DNA of 20,957 nt, taken from contig JBDSZL010000083.1 of the NCBI GenBank assembly GCA_039925145.1, forward strand, positions 1 through 20,957, written 5' to 3'. A program made the translations under genes and the position numbers. Source of the stretch: JBDSZL01 sp039925145 (GTDB lineage: Bacteria > Acidobacteriota > Vicinamibacteria > Vicinamibacterales > SCN-69-37). Numbering within the stretch: the first letter of the stretch is position 1; every line of letters starts with the position of its first letter. The notes under the pieces are model-generated. The model had not been told where the DNA came from. It searched no databases and saw only the letters and a list, made by a program, of their open reading frames with translations. Of the stretch, positions 8,568-15,421 are shown one piece after another.

Positions 8568-9626
8568 ATGGATCACGCAGGTCATCGCTGGCCAGGAGTG
8601 CCCCTCGCCGTGGCCTCGGCGGTTCTCTTCGGCATGAGCATGCCGATCGCCAAGGTGCTGTCGAGTGATCTACCGCCGGTGGCCCTGGCGGGTCTGTTGT
8701 ATCTCGGATCCGGACTGGGATTGCTGGCCGTCACCGCCGTGCGCCGCACGAGAGGCGTGATCGCCGAGGCGCCCGTTCGCCGCGCCGATCTCCCGTGGCT
8801 GGGTGCGGTTGTCCTGGCCGGCGGCGTGATTGGTCCTGTGTTGCTGATGCTGGGACTGGCAGCCACGCCCGCGTCCGCGGCCTCGCTCCTGCTCAATCTC
8901 GAAGGGCTGTTCACGCTGGCTGTGGCGTGGGTGGTCTTTCGGGAGAATGTCGATCTCCGAATTGGTCTCGGCGCCGCGGCAATTCTCCTCGCGGCTGTGC
9001 TGTTGTCATGGACCGGGCAGTCGGGCGGCATCAACTGGGGTGCCTTGGCCATCGTCGGGGCTTGCGCAGCCTGGGGCATCGACAACAACCTGACTCGGAA
9101 ACTCTCGACGGCTGATCCGGTGCAGCTGGCGATGATCAAAGGACTCGTCGCTGGCGTCTGCAACACGGCGCTCGGTCTGTTCGCCTTGCCTCATTGGCCT
9201 CACGTCGGAACGGTCGTCGTCGCGATGGCGGTGGGATTTGTCGGGTACGGCGTCAGCCTCGTGTGCTTCATCCTGGCGCTGCGACACCTCGGCACCGCTC
9301 GCACCGGCGCCTACTTTTCGTTCGCACCGTTTGCTGGAGCGTCAATGGCTGTCCTGGTGCTCGGCGAGCCGGTGACGTTGACGTTCATCGTGGCCGCAGG
9401 ACTGATGGCGGCTGGCCTATTTCTCCACCTCGCGGAGCGACACGAGCACGAACACGTCCACGAGCCGTTAGCGCACGAACATCGCCATGTCCATGACGCG
9501 CACCATCAGCACGCGCACGGGCCGACTGACCCGTTGGAGGAGCCGCATACGCACGGGCATGTCCACACGCGGCTCGTGCATTCCCACCCGCACTATCCGG
9601 ACATCCATCACCGACACGAGCACTGA
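8568..9626 (+). CDS. EamA/DMT-family transporter with histidine-rich C-terminal tail
   Basis: Ten-helix drug/metabolite transporter family protein of 352 residues, with two EamA repeats (about 12-148 and 160-288). The ATG at 8568 is chosen because it directly precedes MDHAGHRWPG and the first helix; the longer in-frame start at 8487 would overlap the pump gene by 50 bp. AAGGA is 22 nt upstream, too far to be convincing, so initiation is uncertain. PFAGASMAVLVLGEPVT near residue 253 is the typical second-repeat EamA motif. Residues 291-352 hold 23 histidines in 62 positions, mostly in HxH steps with Glu/Asp, facing the cytoplasm if the usual topology holds. It lies 31 bp after the CzcA-type gene. 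The tail plus the neighbours suggest metal-linked transport or metal buffering. The substrate is unknown, and an amino-acid or other organic solute remains possible. Confidence 0.85.
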   Translation: MDHAGHRWPGVPLAVASAVLFGMSMPIAKVLSSDLPPVALAGLLYLGSGLGLLAVTAVRRTRGVIAEAPVRRADLPWLGAVVLAGGVIGPVLLMLGLAATPASAASLLLNLEGLFTLAVAWVVFRENVDLRIGLGAAAILLAAVLLSWTGQSGGINWGALAIVGACAAWGIDNNLTRKLSTADPVQLAMIKGLVAGVCNTALGLFALPHWPHVGTVVVAMAVGFVGYGVSLVCFILALRHLGTARTGAYFSFAPFAGASMAVLVLGEPVTLTFIVAAGLMAAGLFLHLAERHEHEHVHEPLAHEHRHVHDAHHQHAHGPTDPLEEPHTHGHVHTRLVHSHPHYPDIHHRHEH

Positions 9627-9818
9627 CGTTCGGCGACATCAAGCTGGCCGGCCACAGGCGAAGGCGGCCAAGCACAAGGCTCTTGCCGCGGCCTACCGGC
9701 GCACACCGCCTGCAGGCAACCCGCGCATTCAGCGGCCTCCCTCTCTTGCCGGGCATTGCGACAACATCGCCGAGGAGGCCACGAAGGCGGCGAAGGAGGC
9801 CCGGAGCATGCCTCCAAT
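9627..9818. other. convergent intergenic gap, no gene seen
   Basis: This stretch lies between the plus-strand transporter and the minus-strand gene remnant. It contains a perfect palindrome TGGCCGGCCA near 9645 but no hairpin plus T-tract. Open frames here are continuations of antisense reading from the neighbours. Confidence 0.5.
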
Positions 9819-10220
9819 TCACAGCATGCCAGCGGGACGGGTCGGTGTGTCGGTGCCCGTCGATTCTTCACCAGAAGAAGAAATGTCCTCGGCGCCCGTC
9901 TGCTCGAGCAGCGCCTTCGCGCGCGTGATCTCGTCTGACGTGTCGCAATGGACCGATAGCAGCACGCCGCCGTTCTTCACGCGGCCTTCGTAGCGCTTCG
10001 CTTCGTACTCGGGGATGCCCATTCCCACGAGCGCTCCAACGAGACCGCCCACGGCCCCGCCGACACCCAGTCCGGCCAGGGCACCCATGATCGGGCCTGC
10101 CGCGATGAATGGCCCAACCCCTGGAATAGCGAGTGCGCCAATGCCGGCCAACAAGCCGAGCGCGCCTCCGACGGCACCCCCCGTTGCGCGGATGCGTGGT
10201 GGAGCGTCAAACCGACGGTG
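9819..10220 (-). pseudogene. 5'-truncated Gly-rich stress-protein-like gene (C-terminal part only)
   Basis: The frame reads from a stop at 10221-10223 (the TAA ending the HupE-like gene) down to TGA at 9819. It gives about 133 codons: FDAPPRIRATGGAVGGALG, then a long Gly/Ala membrane-like region (GIGALAIPGVGPFIAAGPI, then GVGGAVGGLVGALVGMG), then IPEYEAKRYEGRVKNGGVLLSVHCD and an ending near GAEDIS. From memory, relatives of this type (general stress protein 17M/YflT-like, with glycine-zipper core) carry a further N-terminal domain of roughly 60-80 residues starting with a FxxxxxA-type ferredoxin-like fold. That part is absent: upstream is the intact end of another gene. The only possible starts are two adjacent TTG codons (10154 or nearby). 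It may still yield a short product, but a remnant is more likely. Confidence 0.6.
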
Positions 10221-11303
10221 TTAGAAGATCCGCTCCACGCACCAGACGAGACCGCACGCACCGACGGCGGCCGACGCCAGACGGGTCACAGGCCACCGGT
10301 GAGTGACTGGTTGCGACCGGAGCAGTGCGAGCACGAGAAGGGTGGCGGCGAGCACGGTGAGCTGGCCGGCCTCGACTCCCACGTTGAACGCCAGCACCGC
10401 CGACGCGAGCGCGGCAGCCGAGAGGTGCAGCCCCGCGAGTGCCTCGGCGAATCCCAGGCCGTGCAGCAGGCCGAACACGAAGATCACGGCCATCCGAATC
10501 GCCTGCGATCGCACACCGATGAAATGCTCGAACCCCACATACGCGATCGAGAGTGCGATTAACGGTTCGACGATGCGGGCGGGGAGCGACACGAGGTGAA
10601 GGACGCTCAGCGCGAGCGTCAGTGAATGCGCCACGGTGAATGTGGTCACCAGCAGCAACAGGTGACGGCGGCGAGTACCAAGGAGTGCGAGCCCGGCGAC
10701 GAACAGCATATGGTCGATGCCTCGCGGCACAATGTGCGTGAATCCCAACGCAATGCCTTGCGCGATCGACGCCGCCGACGCGGCGTTCTGCAGGGGCACA
10801 GGCGGTGTCGACTCCGCTCCGTCGAGCCAATACAGAACGTCGGGCTGCCCTGGAGGCTGCACAGCGACGGGGTATGAACCGTAGACGAACGTGCTCCGCC
10901 ACGTCAGGCTGCCGACGCGGCCAGGAAATGGGGCTGCGATCTCCCACACGGACATGCCCAGGGCATCGACCGAGATGCGATTGACGGTGAGCGCGACCCG
11001 ACGGCCATCCGCGTCGAGATATAGACGGTCGAGGAACGCCGGTGCCGCCCTCTCGAGGCTCGCGACGAGCAACGGTGCCGCGAGATCATCACGGCCTGGT
11101 ACTAGAGACGAGGCATTCAGCTTGGTCAGTAACCCGTTGGCTGGTGTCATCACTACGATGTGCACGCCGTTTCCCGAAGACGCACGAATCGAGACTGTCG
11201 TAGTCGACGTGGGATGAGCCTCTGCCGCCCGCGTCACCAGAGAAAACACCGCCGTGGCGAGAACCAGGATCAGCTGCGACGAGCGGCGGCCGAACGACCT
11301 CAT
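10221..11303 (-). CDS. HupE/UreJ-like membrane protein with periplasmic N-terminal domain
   Basis: A 360-residue membrane protein of the HupE/UreJ_2 kind, whose better known relatives are linked to nickel uptake for hydrogenase or urease. The ATG at 11303 overlaps the preceding stop (ATGA), indicating coupling. A signal peptide (to about residue 29, RAAEA) is followed by about 150 residues of predicted periplasmic sequence and then about 6 helices from residue 178 on. Family motifs: GFTHIVPRGIDHMLFV (188-202), TVAHSLTL (223-230), EPLIALSIAYVGFEHF (246-261), FGLLHGLGFAEAL (277-289) and FNVGVEAGQL (306-315). The conserved histidines in these helices are plausible metal ligands. No hydrogenase or urease genes are visible, so a role in those pathways is not supported here. 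Transported substrate unknown. Confidence 0.85.
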   Translation of the reverse strand: MRSFGRRSSQLILVLATAVFSLVTRAAEAHPTSTTTVSIRASSGNGVHIVVMTPANGLLTKLNASSLVPGRDDLAAPLLVASLERAAPAFLDRLYLDADGRRVALTVNRISVDALGMSVWEIAAPFPGRVGSLTWRSTFVYGSYPVAVQPPGQPDVLYWLDGAESTPPVPLQNAASAASIAQGIALGFTHIVPRGIDHMLFVAGLALLGTRRRHLLLLVTTFTVAHSLTLALSVLHLVSLPARIVEPLIALSIAYVGFEHFIGVRSQAIRMAVIFVFGLLHGLGFAEALAGLHLSAAALASAVLAFNVGVEAGQLTVLAATLLVLALLRSQPVTHRWPVTRLASAAVGACGLVWCVERIF

Positions 11304-12517
11304 CGTCGTACCTGCCGCGCCGCCGTCTTGCTGCGTGCCGCTGCGATGACTGCTGCGTGCCGGCGAATGTCGGCGTCTTGGCTGCCGGTGCGCAGCGCCT
11401 GGGTGATGAACCGATCGGCCAGCTCGAGGTTGCCCTGCTGAAAGTGAGCCCATGCGAGGGCGTCGGCGGTGAAGATGTCTTGCCGGCTCGCCCAGCTTGT
11501 CGTGGCAATGCGCACGGCTTCATCGAGATTTCGGTTGTGCTCGGCCTGGAACCGCGCCAGGCGCGTGGGCTCAGGTGTGTCGTCGCGCCAAGCCGCTTCG
11601 GCGAGGCGATAGTGACGTTCGGCCTCGGCCGGTTGCGCGAGGGCCGCCAGGAGGTCGCCTGCCAAGGCCAGGTCCGCGGCGGTGGGTGAGTGCTGGATCC
11701 GGGCTGCGATGATGTCGAGCGCCTTGCGATAATCTCCGCCGGCTGCCGCGGTGCGAGCGAGGCCGTCCTGCGCAAACGGGTGTCCGGGAAACAGGTGATC
11801 GGCATGAGCGAACTCGCGGTCAGCGTCCGGCAGTCGATGGTCGGCCAGCAGTAGATAGCCGAGTTGCGCGTGGTGCCAGGCCTGCGACTCAGGGTCGCTT
11901 GCTGGAGTCGCCTCGAGCGCCATACGCATGAAGCGGATCGCGCTAGCCCGATCGCCCTGGAGCTCGCGCGCGTACGAGGCCCGTGCGTACGAGGCGGCAG
12001 TCGGCTTGCGCGCATTCATCTGGTCGAACGCGTCGAAGGCCTTTTCGTAGTGGCCAAGCTCCAGATGGGCATCGCCTATCACTCCGTCGACCCACGAATC
12101 TCCGGGCTTCATCGATCGGCATCGCTCCGCTTCGCGAATCGCGTCTTCGAACCGGTGCTCCGACAGGTAGACCGCCGCGAGCATCCGTCTGACGTCGTAG
12201 CGCTCAGGTTCCGTGACGAGGACCCGCACAAGCGCCTGCTCCGCTTTGATGGCGAGCCCCGCATTTCCCGTCACGCGCGTTTGCCGAAGCAGCGCATCAG
12301 CCAGCGTCACCGCAGCAGGGGCATCCGCTTGATTGATGGCCAACCGTGCCTGCATGGCTGCTGTCGTCTGTGAGAGATCGTCCCGCGAGGTCGCCCGGGC
12401 GGCCGACGTACCGAGCAGCGGCGGGACGTCGGCCGCGGGCGCGTCGGGCGCGCTCGCACAACCCGTGAGCGATCCCACAAGGATGAGGAGCGCGCCGACG
12501 TTCTTGATGCTGGCCAT
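11300..12517 (-). CDS. TPR-repeat lipoprotein
   Basis: A 405-residue exported lipoprotein: lipobox LTGC with the acylated Cys at residue 20, then a short linker and about seven or eight tetratricopeptide-like helical pairs from residue 65 to the end. Visible repeat cores are LAAVYLSEHRFEDAIREAER, GDAHLELGHYEKAFDAFDQM, LGYLLLADHRLPDADREFAH and ALAWAHFQQGNLELADRFI. TPR domains bind partner proteins; anchored to a membrane in the periplasm, it could scaffold neighbours. It begins 10 bp after the beta-barrel gene stop, with no strong ribosome-binding site visible, and overlaps the HupE-like gene by 4 bp. Family class is clear; specific role unknown. Confidence 0.85.
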   Translation of the reverse strand: MASIKNVGALLILVGSLTGCASAPDAPAADVPPLLGTSAARATSRDDLSQTTAAMQARLAINQADAPAAVTLADALLRQTRVTGNAGLAIKAEQALVRVLVTEPERYDVRRMLAAVYLSEHRFEDAIREAERCRSMKPGDSWVDGVIGDAHLELGHYEKAFDAFDQMNARKPTAASYARASYARELQGDRASAIRFMRMALEATPASDPESQAWHHAQLGYLLLADHRLPDADREFAHADHLFPGHPFAQDGLARTAAAGGDYRKALDIIAARIQHSPTAADLALAGDLLAALAQPAEAERHYRLAEAAWRDDTPEPTRLARFQAEHNRNLDEAVRIATTSWASRQDIFTADALAWAHFQQGNLELADRFITQALRTGSQDADIRRHAAVIAAARSKTAARQVRR

Positions 12518-12527
12518 GTGAGTCAGC

Positions 12528-13115
12528 TCAGAACCAGACGACTAGAGCCCCGGACGCGCGCCAGAACTTCAACTGCGACACCTCGAGGTTGAACGCATTG
12601 GCGTCGTCTTCTTTATCGCCGACCGCGCGGAAGTATCGGATGTCAGCGCGAAGCCCCACGCGCTCCATTGGTCGGGTCATCACACCGCCACCGACGTTCA
12701 TCGCGCGTTGCTGCGTCGTCACCTCGGCGAAGTCGCCCGCTTCCCGCAGCGTTGGCGCGATCACGCCGAATCCACCTGCCACGTAGAACCGCGCGATGCG
12801 CCGGCCGCTGCTGCTCACCAGAACCGTTCCCATTCCAGTCGTGACTGACCTGTCGGTCAGGAACCCTGTCTGCTCGAAGAAGTGGGGCGTGTGCGCCACC
12901 TCCGCTTCCACGCCAAGCCAACCGGCGCCGAGCCAGCCGATAGAGACGCCCGTGGTGGCACCGGCGTTTGTTGTGTCTCCGCCGGTGGTCGCGCCGAGAA
13001 ACGGTGCGACATACCACGAGCGGGCAGGCGCCATCGAGGGTGCGCTCTGGGCGGCGGCAGAGGCCGGAAGGGACAGCAGTGCGAAATATAAAAATGTTTT
13101 CAGTGTCGATCGCAT
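12528..13115 (-). CDS. small outer-membrane beta-barrel protein
   Basis: A 195-residue protein with a Sec signal peptide (MRSTLKTFLYFALLSLPASAAAQ) followed by alternating amphipathic strands, for example WYVAPFLGATTGG, TGVSIGWLGAGWLGVEAEV, RIARFYVAGGFGVIAP, RVGLRADIRYFRAV and the last strand ASGALVVWF. It ends in Phe, as outer-membrane barrels usually do. Size suits an eight-stranded OmpA/OmpW-like barrel. The start is supported by GGAGA (minus strand, 13126-13122) 6 nt upstream of the ATG. It is the second gene of the DUF4331 block, just after an intrinsic terminator. Fold is inferred from pattern; function is not known. Confidence 0.8.
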   Translation of the reverse strand: MRSTLKTFLYFALLSLPASAAAQSAPSMAPARSWYVAPFLGATTGGDTTNAGATTGVSIGWLGAGWLGVEAEVAHTPHFFEQTGFLTDRSVTTGMGTVLVSSSGRRIARFYVAGGFGVIAPTLREAGDFAEVTTQQRAMNVGGGVMTRPMERVGLRADIRYFRAVGDKEDDANAFNLEVSQLKFWRASGALVVWF

Positions 13116-13126
13116 GAACGTTCTCC

Positions 13127-13160
13127 AATAAAAATGGCCGGACTCTGAATGAGCCCGGCC
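13127..13160 (-). terminator. intrinsic terminator between DUF4331 gene and beta-barrel gene
   Basis: Read on the minus strand: stem GGCCGGGCTC, 5-nt loop ATTCA, stem GAGTCCGGCC (10 bp with one G-U pair), then ATTTTTATT. It begins 16 nt past the DUF4331 stop, and its T-tract abuts the ribosome-binding site of the next gene. It should end most DUF4331 transcripts while allowing some read-through, or the downstream genes have their own promoter. Confidence 0.85.
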
Positions 13161-13175
13161 ACACGGTCACTACTT

Positions 13176-14534
13176 CTACTTGTTGCCCGCGTGCGGCGAC
13201 CCGACGAACGGGAAGTTCGTCATGAACGGCTTGTCATTGGCGCCGACGCCGTCTCCCAACTGGGCGTTGATGCCCGTGTTGAAATTGGGCGTGAGGGGCG
13301 ACGCGCCAGCCATCACCCGGAGGGCGATGTCGACCACGTCATCGCCGAGGCGGCGACCGTTGGGGAACCCGGCGTTATCGCCCGCGAGCACGCCGAGGGC
13401 CTTGGGTGAGGACGTGGGAGGAATCGCCACGTTGAGCCGGAGCATCTCGGACGGGGTCACCGAGCTGGGCTTATTCAGCCCGGGGATGCCGGTCAGGAAG
13501 ATTGTGACCAGGTCATTACGAGGTGCCGCCGGCGATACGATGCCGAACAGGGCACTGAGCAACTTTGGCACCTCGGGATCGGTGACGAAGTTCAGCGCCG
13601 CGATGTCGCCGGTGGGTTCGAGCCCGTTGAAGGCGTCCTTCGTGCCGCGCGGGATCACCACCTCGTTGACGAGTGGCTGGCCTAGACGCGAGACCTGAAC
13701 AAAGTTCGCACTGTGCCGCTCCTGGCCGCTGGCGCGGCTCGTGACGGACGGGCGGCTTGCCGTCGACCAGACGCCAATGACTGCGTTTGGATCACTGGCG
13801 CTGGTGGGACGCGCACCGCTCGCGCTGAGGGCCGAGATGGGGATGTTGAGGGCGATGGTGTGCACGTTGAAGCCAGCCAGCGAGTCGCTGTTGTTGGTAT
13901 CAACCGGCGGAACAGCGAGCAGGTCGAACACGTTGAGGTCGACGAAGAACGGGTCGTCACGCTGTCCGGCGAACACCTGCGTATCCCCGGTGAGCTGCCG
14001 CACGGCGCTCGCCGCCAACGCGTCGTAGTTCGGTGTCGATCGCAGGCCGACGTTCACGGGTGGCGTCGGCAGGTTGTTGCCAATGACGGTGCCCGGTCCT
14101 CGGCGTCTCGGTCCTTCCACACGCGTCACTGAATACGCCTGCCGAACGTTGAAGGCGGGGGAGTCGAGCGACGTGATCGTTCCCGTGTTGTAGAGGAACG
14201 TATTGGGGTTCAGCACGTCGGTCTTGAAGCGGAACTGATAGGTGACGTCCTCGACGGCGTCGCCATTGTTGTCGATCATGATTTCGTAGAGCACGTTGTC
14301 GTCGAACTTGAAGAAATTCGGACCGCCGTATGGCGCCTCGAAGGGAATGAAGTTGGCGATGAGCGTGACGTGGTCGGGTTGTGTGGGGTTGACGAACGCG
14401 TACACGTCCGTGTTGTCGGCAAGCGGATCTGCACTGATGAGCGGGGCTTCGCGATGGCTGGACGCGCGAACGCCCCCCTGCCAGGCGCAGAGACCCACCG
14501 CGATTGGAATGACGAGCAGTAACGACTTTTTCAT
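13176..14534 (-). CDS. secreted DUF4331 family protein
   Basis: A 452-residue exported protein of the DUF4331 family, whose function is not established. The ATG at 14534 is chosen over a GTG three codons upstream because AGAGGTG (minus strand, 14547-14541) stands 6 nt before it and overlaps that GTG. Signal peptide residues 1-24 (ending GGVRA) leave a mature N-terminus SSHREAPLISADPLADNTDVYAF, the family hallmark. Other conserved-looking parts: NFIPFEAPYGGPNFFKFDD (61-79), DNNGDAVED (88-96, resembling a calcium-binding loop), FAGQRDDPFFVDLNVFDLL (188-206), GFNVHTIALNIPISAL (221-236) and NGRRLGDDVVDIALR (392-406). No membrane helix after the signal. First gene of a block with barrel, TPR lipoprotein and HupE-like genes. 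Confidence 0.9.
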   Translation of the reverse strand: MKKSLLLVIPIAVGLCAWQGGVRASSHREAPLISADPLADNTDVYAFVNPTQPDHVTLIANFIPFEAPYGGPNFFKFDDNVLYEIMIDNNGDAVEDVTYQFRFKTDVLNPNTFLYNTGTITSLDSPAFNVRQAYSVTRVEGPRRRGPGTVIGNNLPTPPVNVGLRSTPNYDALAASAVRQLTGDTQVFAGQRDDPFFVDLNVFDLLAVPPVDTNNSDSLAGFNVHTIALNIPISALSASGARPTSASDPNAVIGVWSTASRPSVTSRASGQERHSANFVQVSRLGQPLVNEVVIPRGTKDAFNGLEPTGDIAALNFVTDPEVPKLLSALFGIVSPAAPRNDLVTIFLTGIPGLNKPSSVTPSEMLRLNVAIPPTSSPKALGVLAGDNAGFPNGRRLGDDVVDIALRVMAGASPLTPNFNTGINAQLGDGVGANDKPFMTNFPFVGSPHAGNK

Positions 14535-14778
14535 AAAGAGCACCTCTGCCTATTCCTACGGCCGGGTGCAGTCGGTGGATTGGGTGGGGGCGCCTGTCGA
14601 ACTGACGCCCAAGCCGATCGAGGAGATCACAATGGACTCAACCGCGGCTTTACCGACGCGTTCCCGTCCCCAGCCTCGTTCGGCCGAAGACACGGCCCGC
14701 TCCGGCAGTACACCGAGACCTGACGCGGCCGTTGGCGTGCGCTGGCCCCCGAAGTGAAGGCCGATTGACTCGCGCCCG

Positions 14779-15366
14779 TCAGGGGCCGATGTCGTTCCAC
14801 AGGTGGATGACCGGCTCATCCAGATCATGGTCATAGCCCAGCACGCTCAAGGATGTTGTGACCAGATACAGATGGCGCCCATTCTGGGCGGCCAGACCAA
14901 CCCAGCGAGCAGCGAGAACGCGGAAGATATCGCGGTGCGCGAAGAGGAGCACGTTCCCCGCACATGCTCGCACTCGGGCGATCACGCGATCCGCGCGGGC
15001 ACCTACCGCGTCGACAGTCTCTCCACCCGGGCAACCGTCTTCGAATAGGCGCCAGCCCGGGCGCTCGGCGCGAATGTCCGCTGTGCGCCGGCCCTCATAC
15101 GCGCCGTAGTCCCATTCCTGGAGATCAGGATCAGCCACTCTGCGTTCGCCGAAACCAGCCAGATCCGCCGTCCGTTCCGCCCGTTTCAGTGGACTCGTGA
15201 GCACTGTGGTAACACGCACATCCCTCAGGCGCGCGGCCAACCCCTGCGCGTCGCGCTCGCCCGTTTCAGTGAGCGGGTTGTCGGTGCGGCCGGTGGCCTG
15301 GCCGCTGATAGTCCTCGCGGTTTCTCCATGCCGGACGAGATACACCTTCGGAAGAAGACCGCCCAT
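14779..15366 (-). CDS. histidine phosphatase superfamily protein (phosphoglycerate mutase-like)
   Basis: A 195-residue cytoplasmic enzyme of the histidine phosphatase superfamily, which transfers or removes phosphate via a phospho-histidine. LVRHGET at 10-16 holds the nucleophile His13. SGQATGRTDNPLTETGE (21-37), SPLKRAERT (58-66), the acidic residue in DLQEWDYGAYEG (E84 region) and the second His in LLFAHRDIFRVLAARW (H144) complete the active site. The Gly that usually follows the second His is Arg here. Small broad-specificity phosphatases such as probable phosphoglycerate-mutase-like GpmB/CobC relatives have this length; the substrate cannot be told. No clear ribosome-binding site precedes the ATG. 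It follows the ADOP permease gene by 55 bp and could be co-transcribed with it. Confidence 0.88.
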   Translation of the reverse strand: MGGLLPKVYLVRHGETARTISGQATGRTDNPLTETGERDAQGLAARLRDVRVTTVLTSPLKRAERTADLAGFGERRVADPDLQEWDYGAYEGRRTADIRAERPGWRLFEDGCPGGETVDAVGARADRVIARVRACAGNVLLFAHRDIFRVLAARWVGLAAQNGRHLYLVTTSLSVLGYDHDLDEPVIHLWNDIGP

Positions 15367-15421
15367 GTTGGTCGTTAGCTAAGGCCGGGCAGGCGGTGAG
15401 CACGGACGGAGCGCGCAGCCT

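Noticed and set aside
9627..9818. Ala/Lys-rich plus-strand frame after the DMT transporter
   Set aside because: It is only the tail of an out-of-frame reading over the His-rich tail region; no start site and no recognisable domain.
14632..14757. 41-codon plus-strand ORF with GAGGAG 6 nt upstream of its ATG
   Set aside because: Ribosome-binding site is good, but the peptide is low complexity (Arg/Pro/Ser/Thr) and third-position GC seems lower than in neighbouring genes; no homology recognised.
10221..15366. Hydrogenase or urease accessory locus, suggested by the HupE/UreJ-like gene
   Set aside because: No hydrogenase or urease structural or maturation genes are present; the HupE-like protein has a large periplasmic N-terminal part unlike short dedicated nickel permeases.
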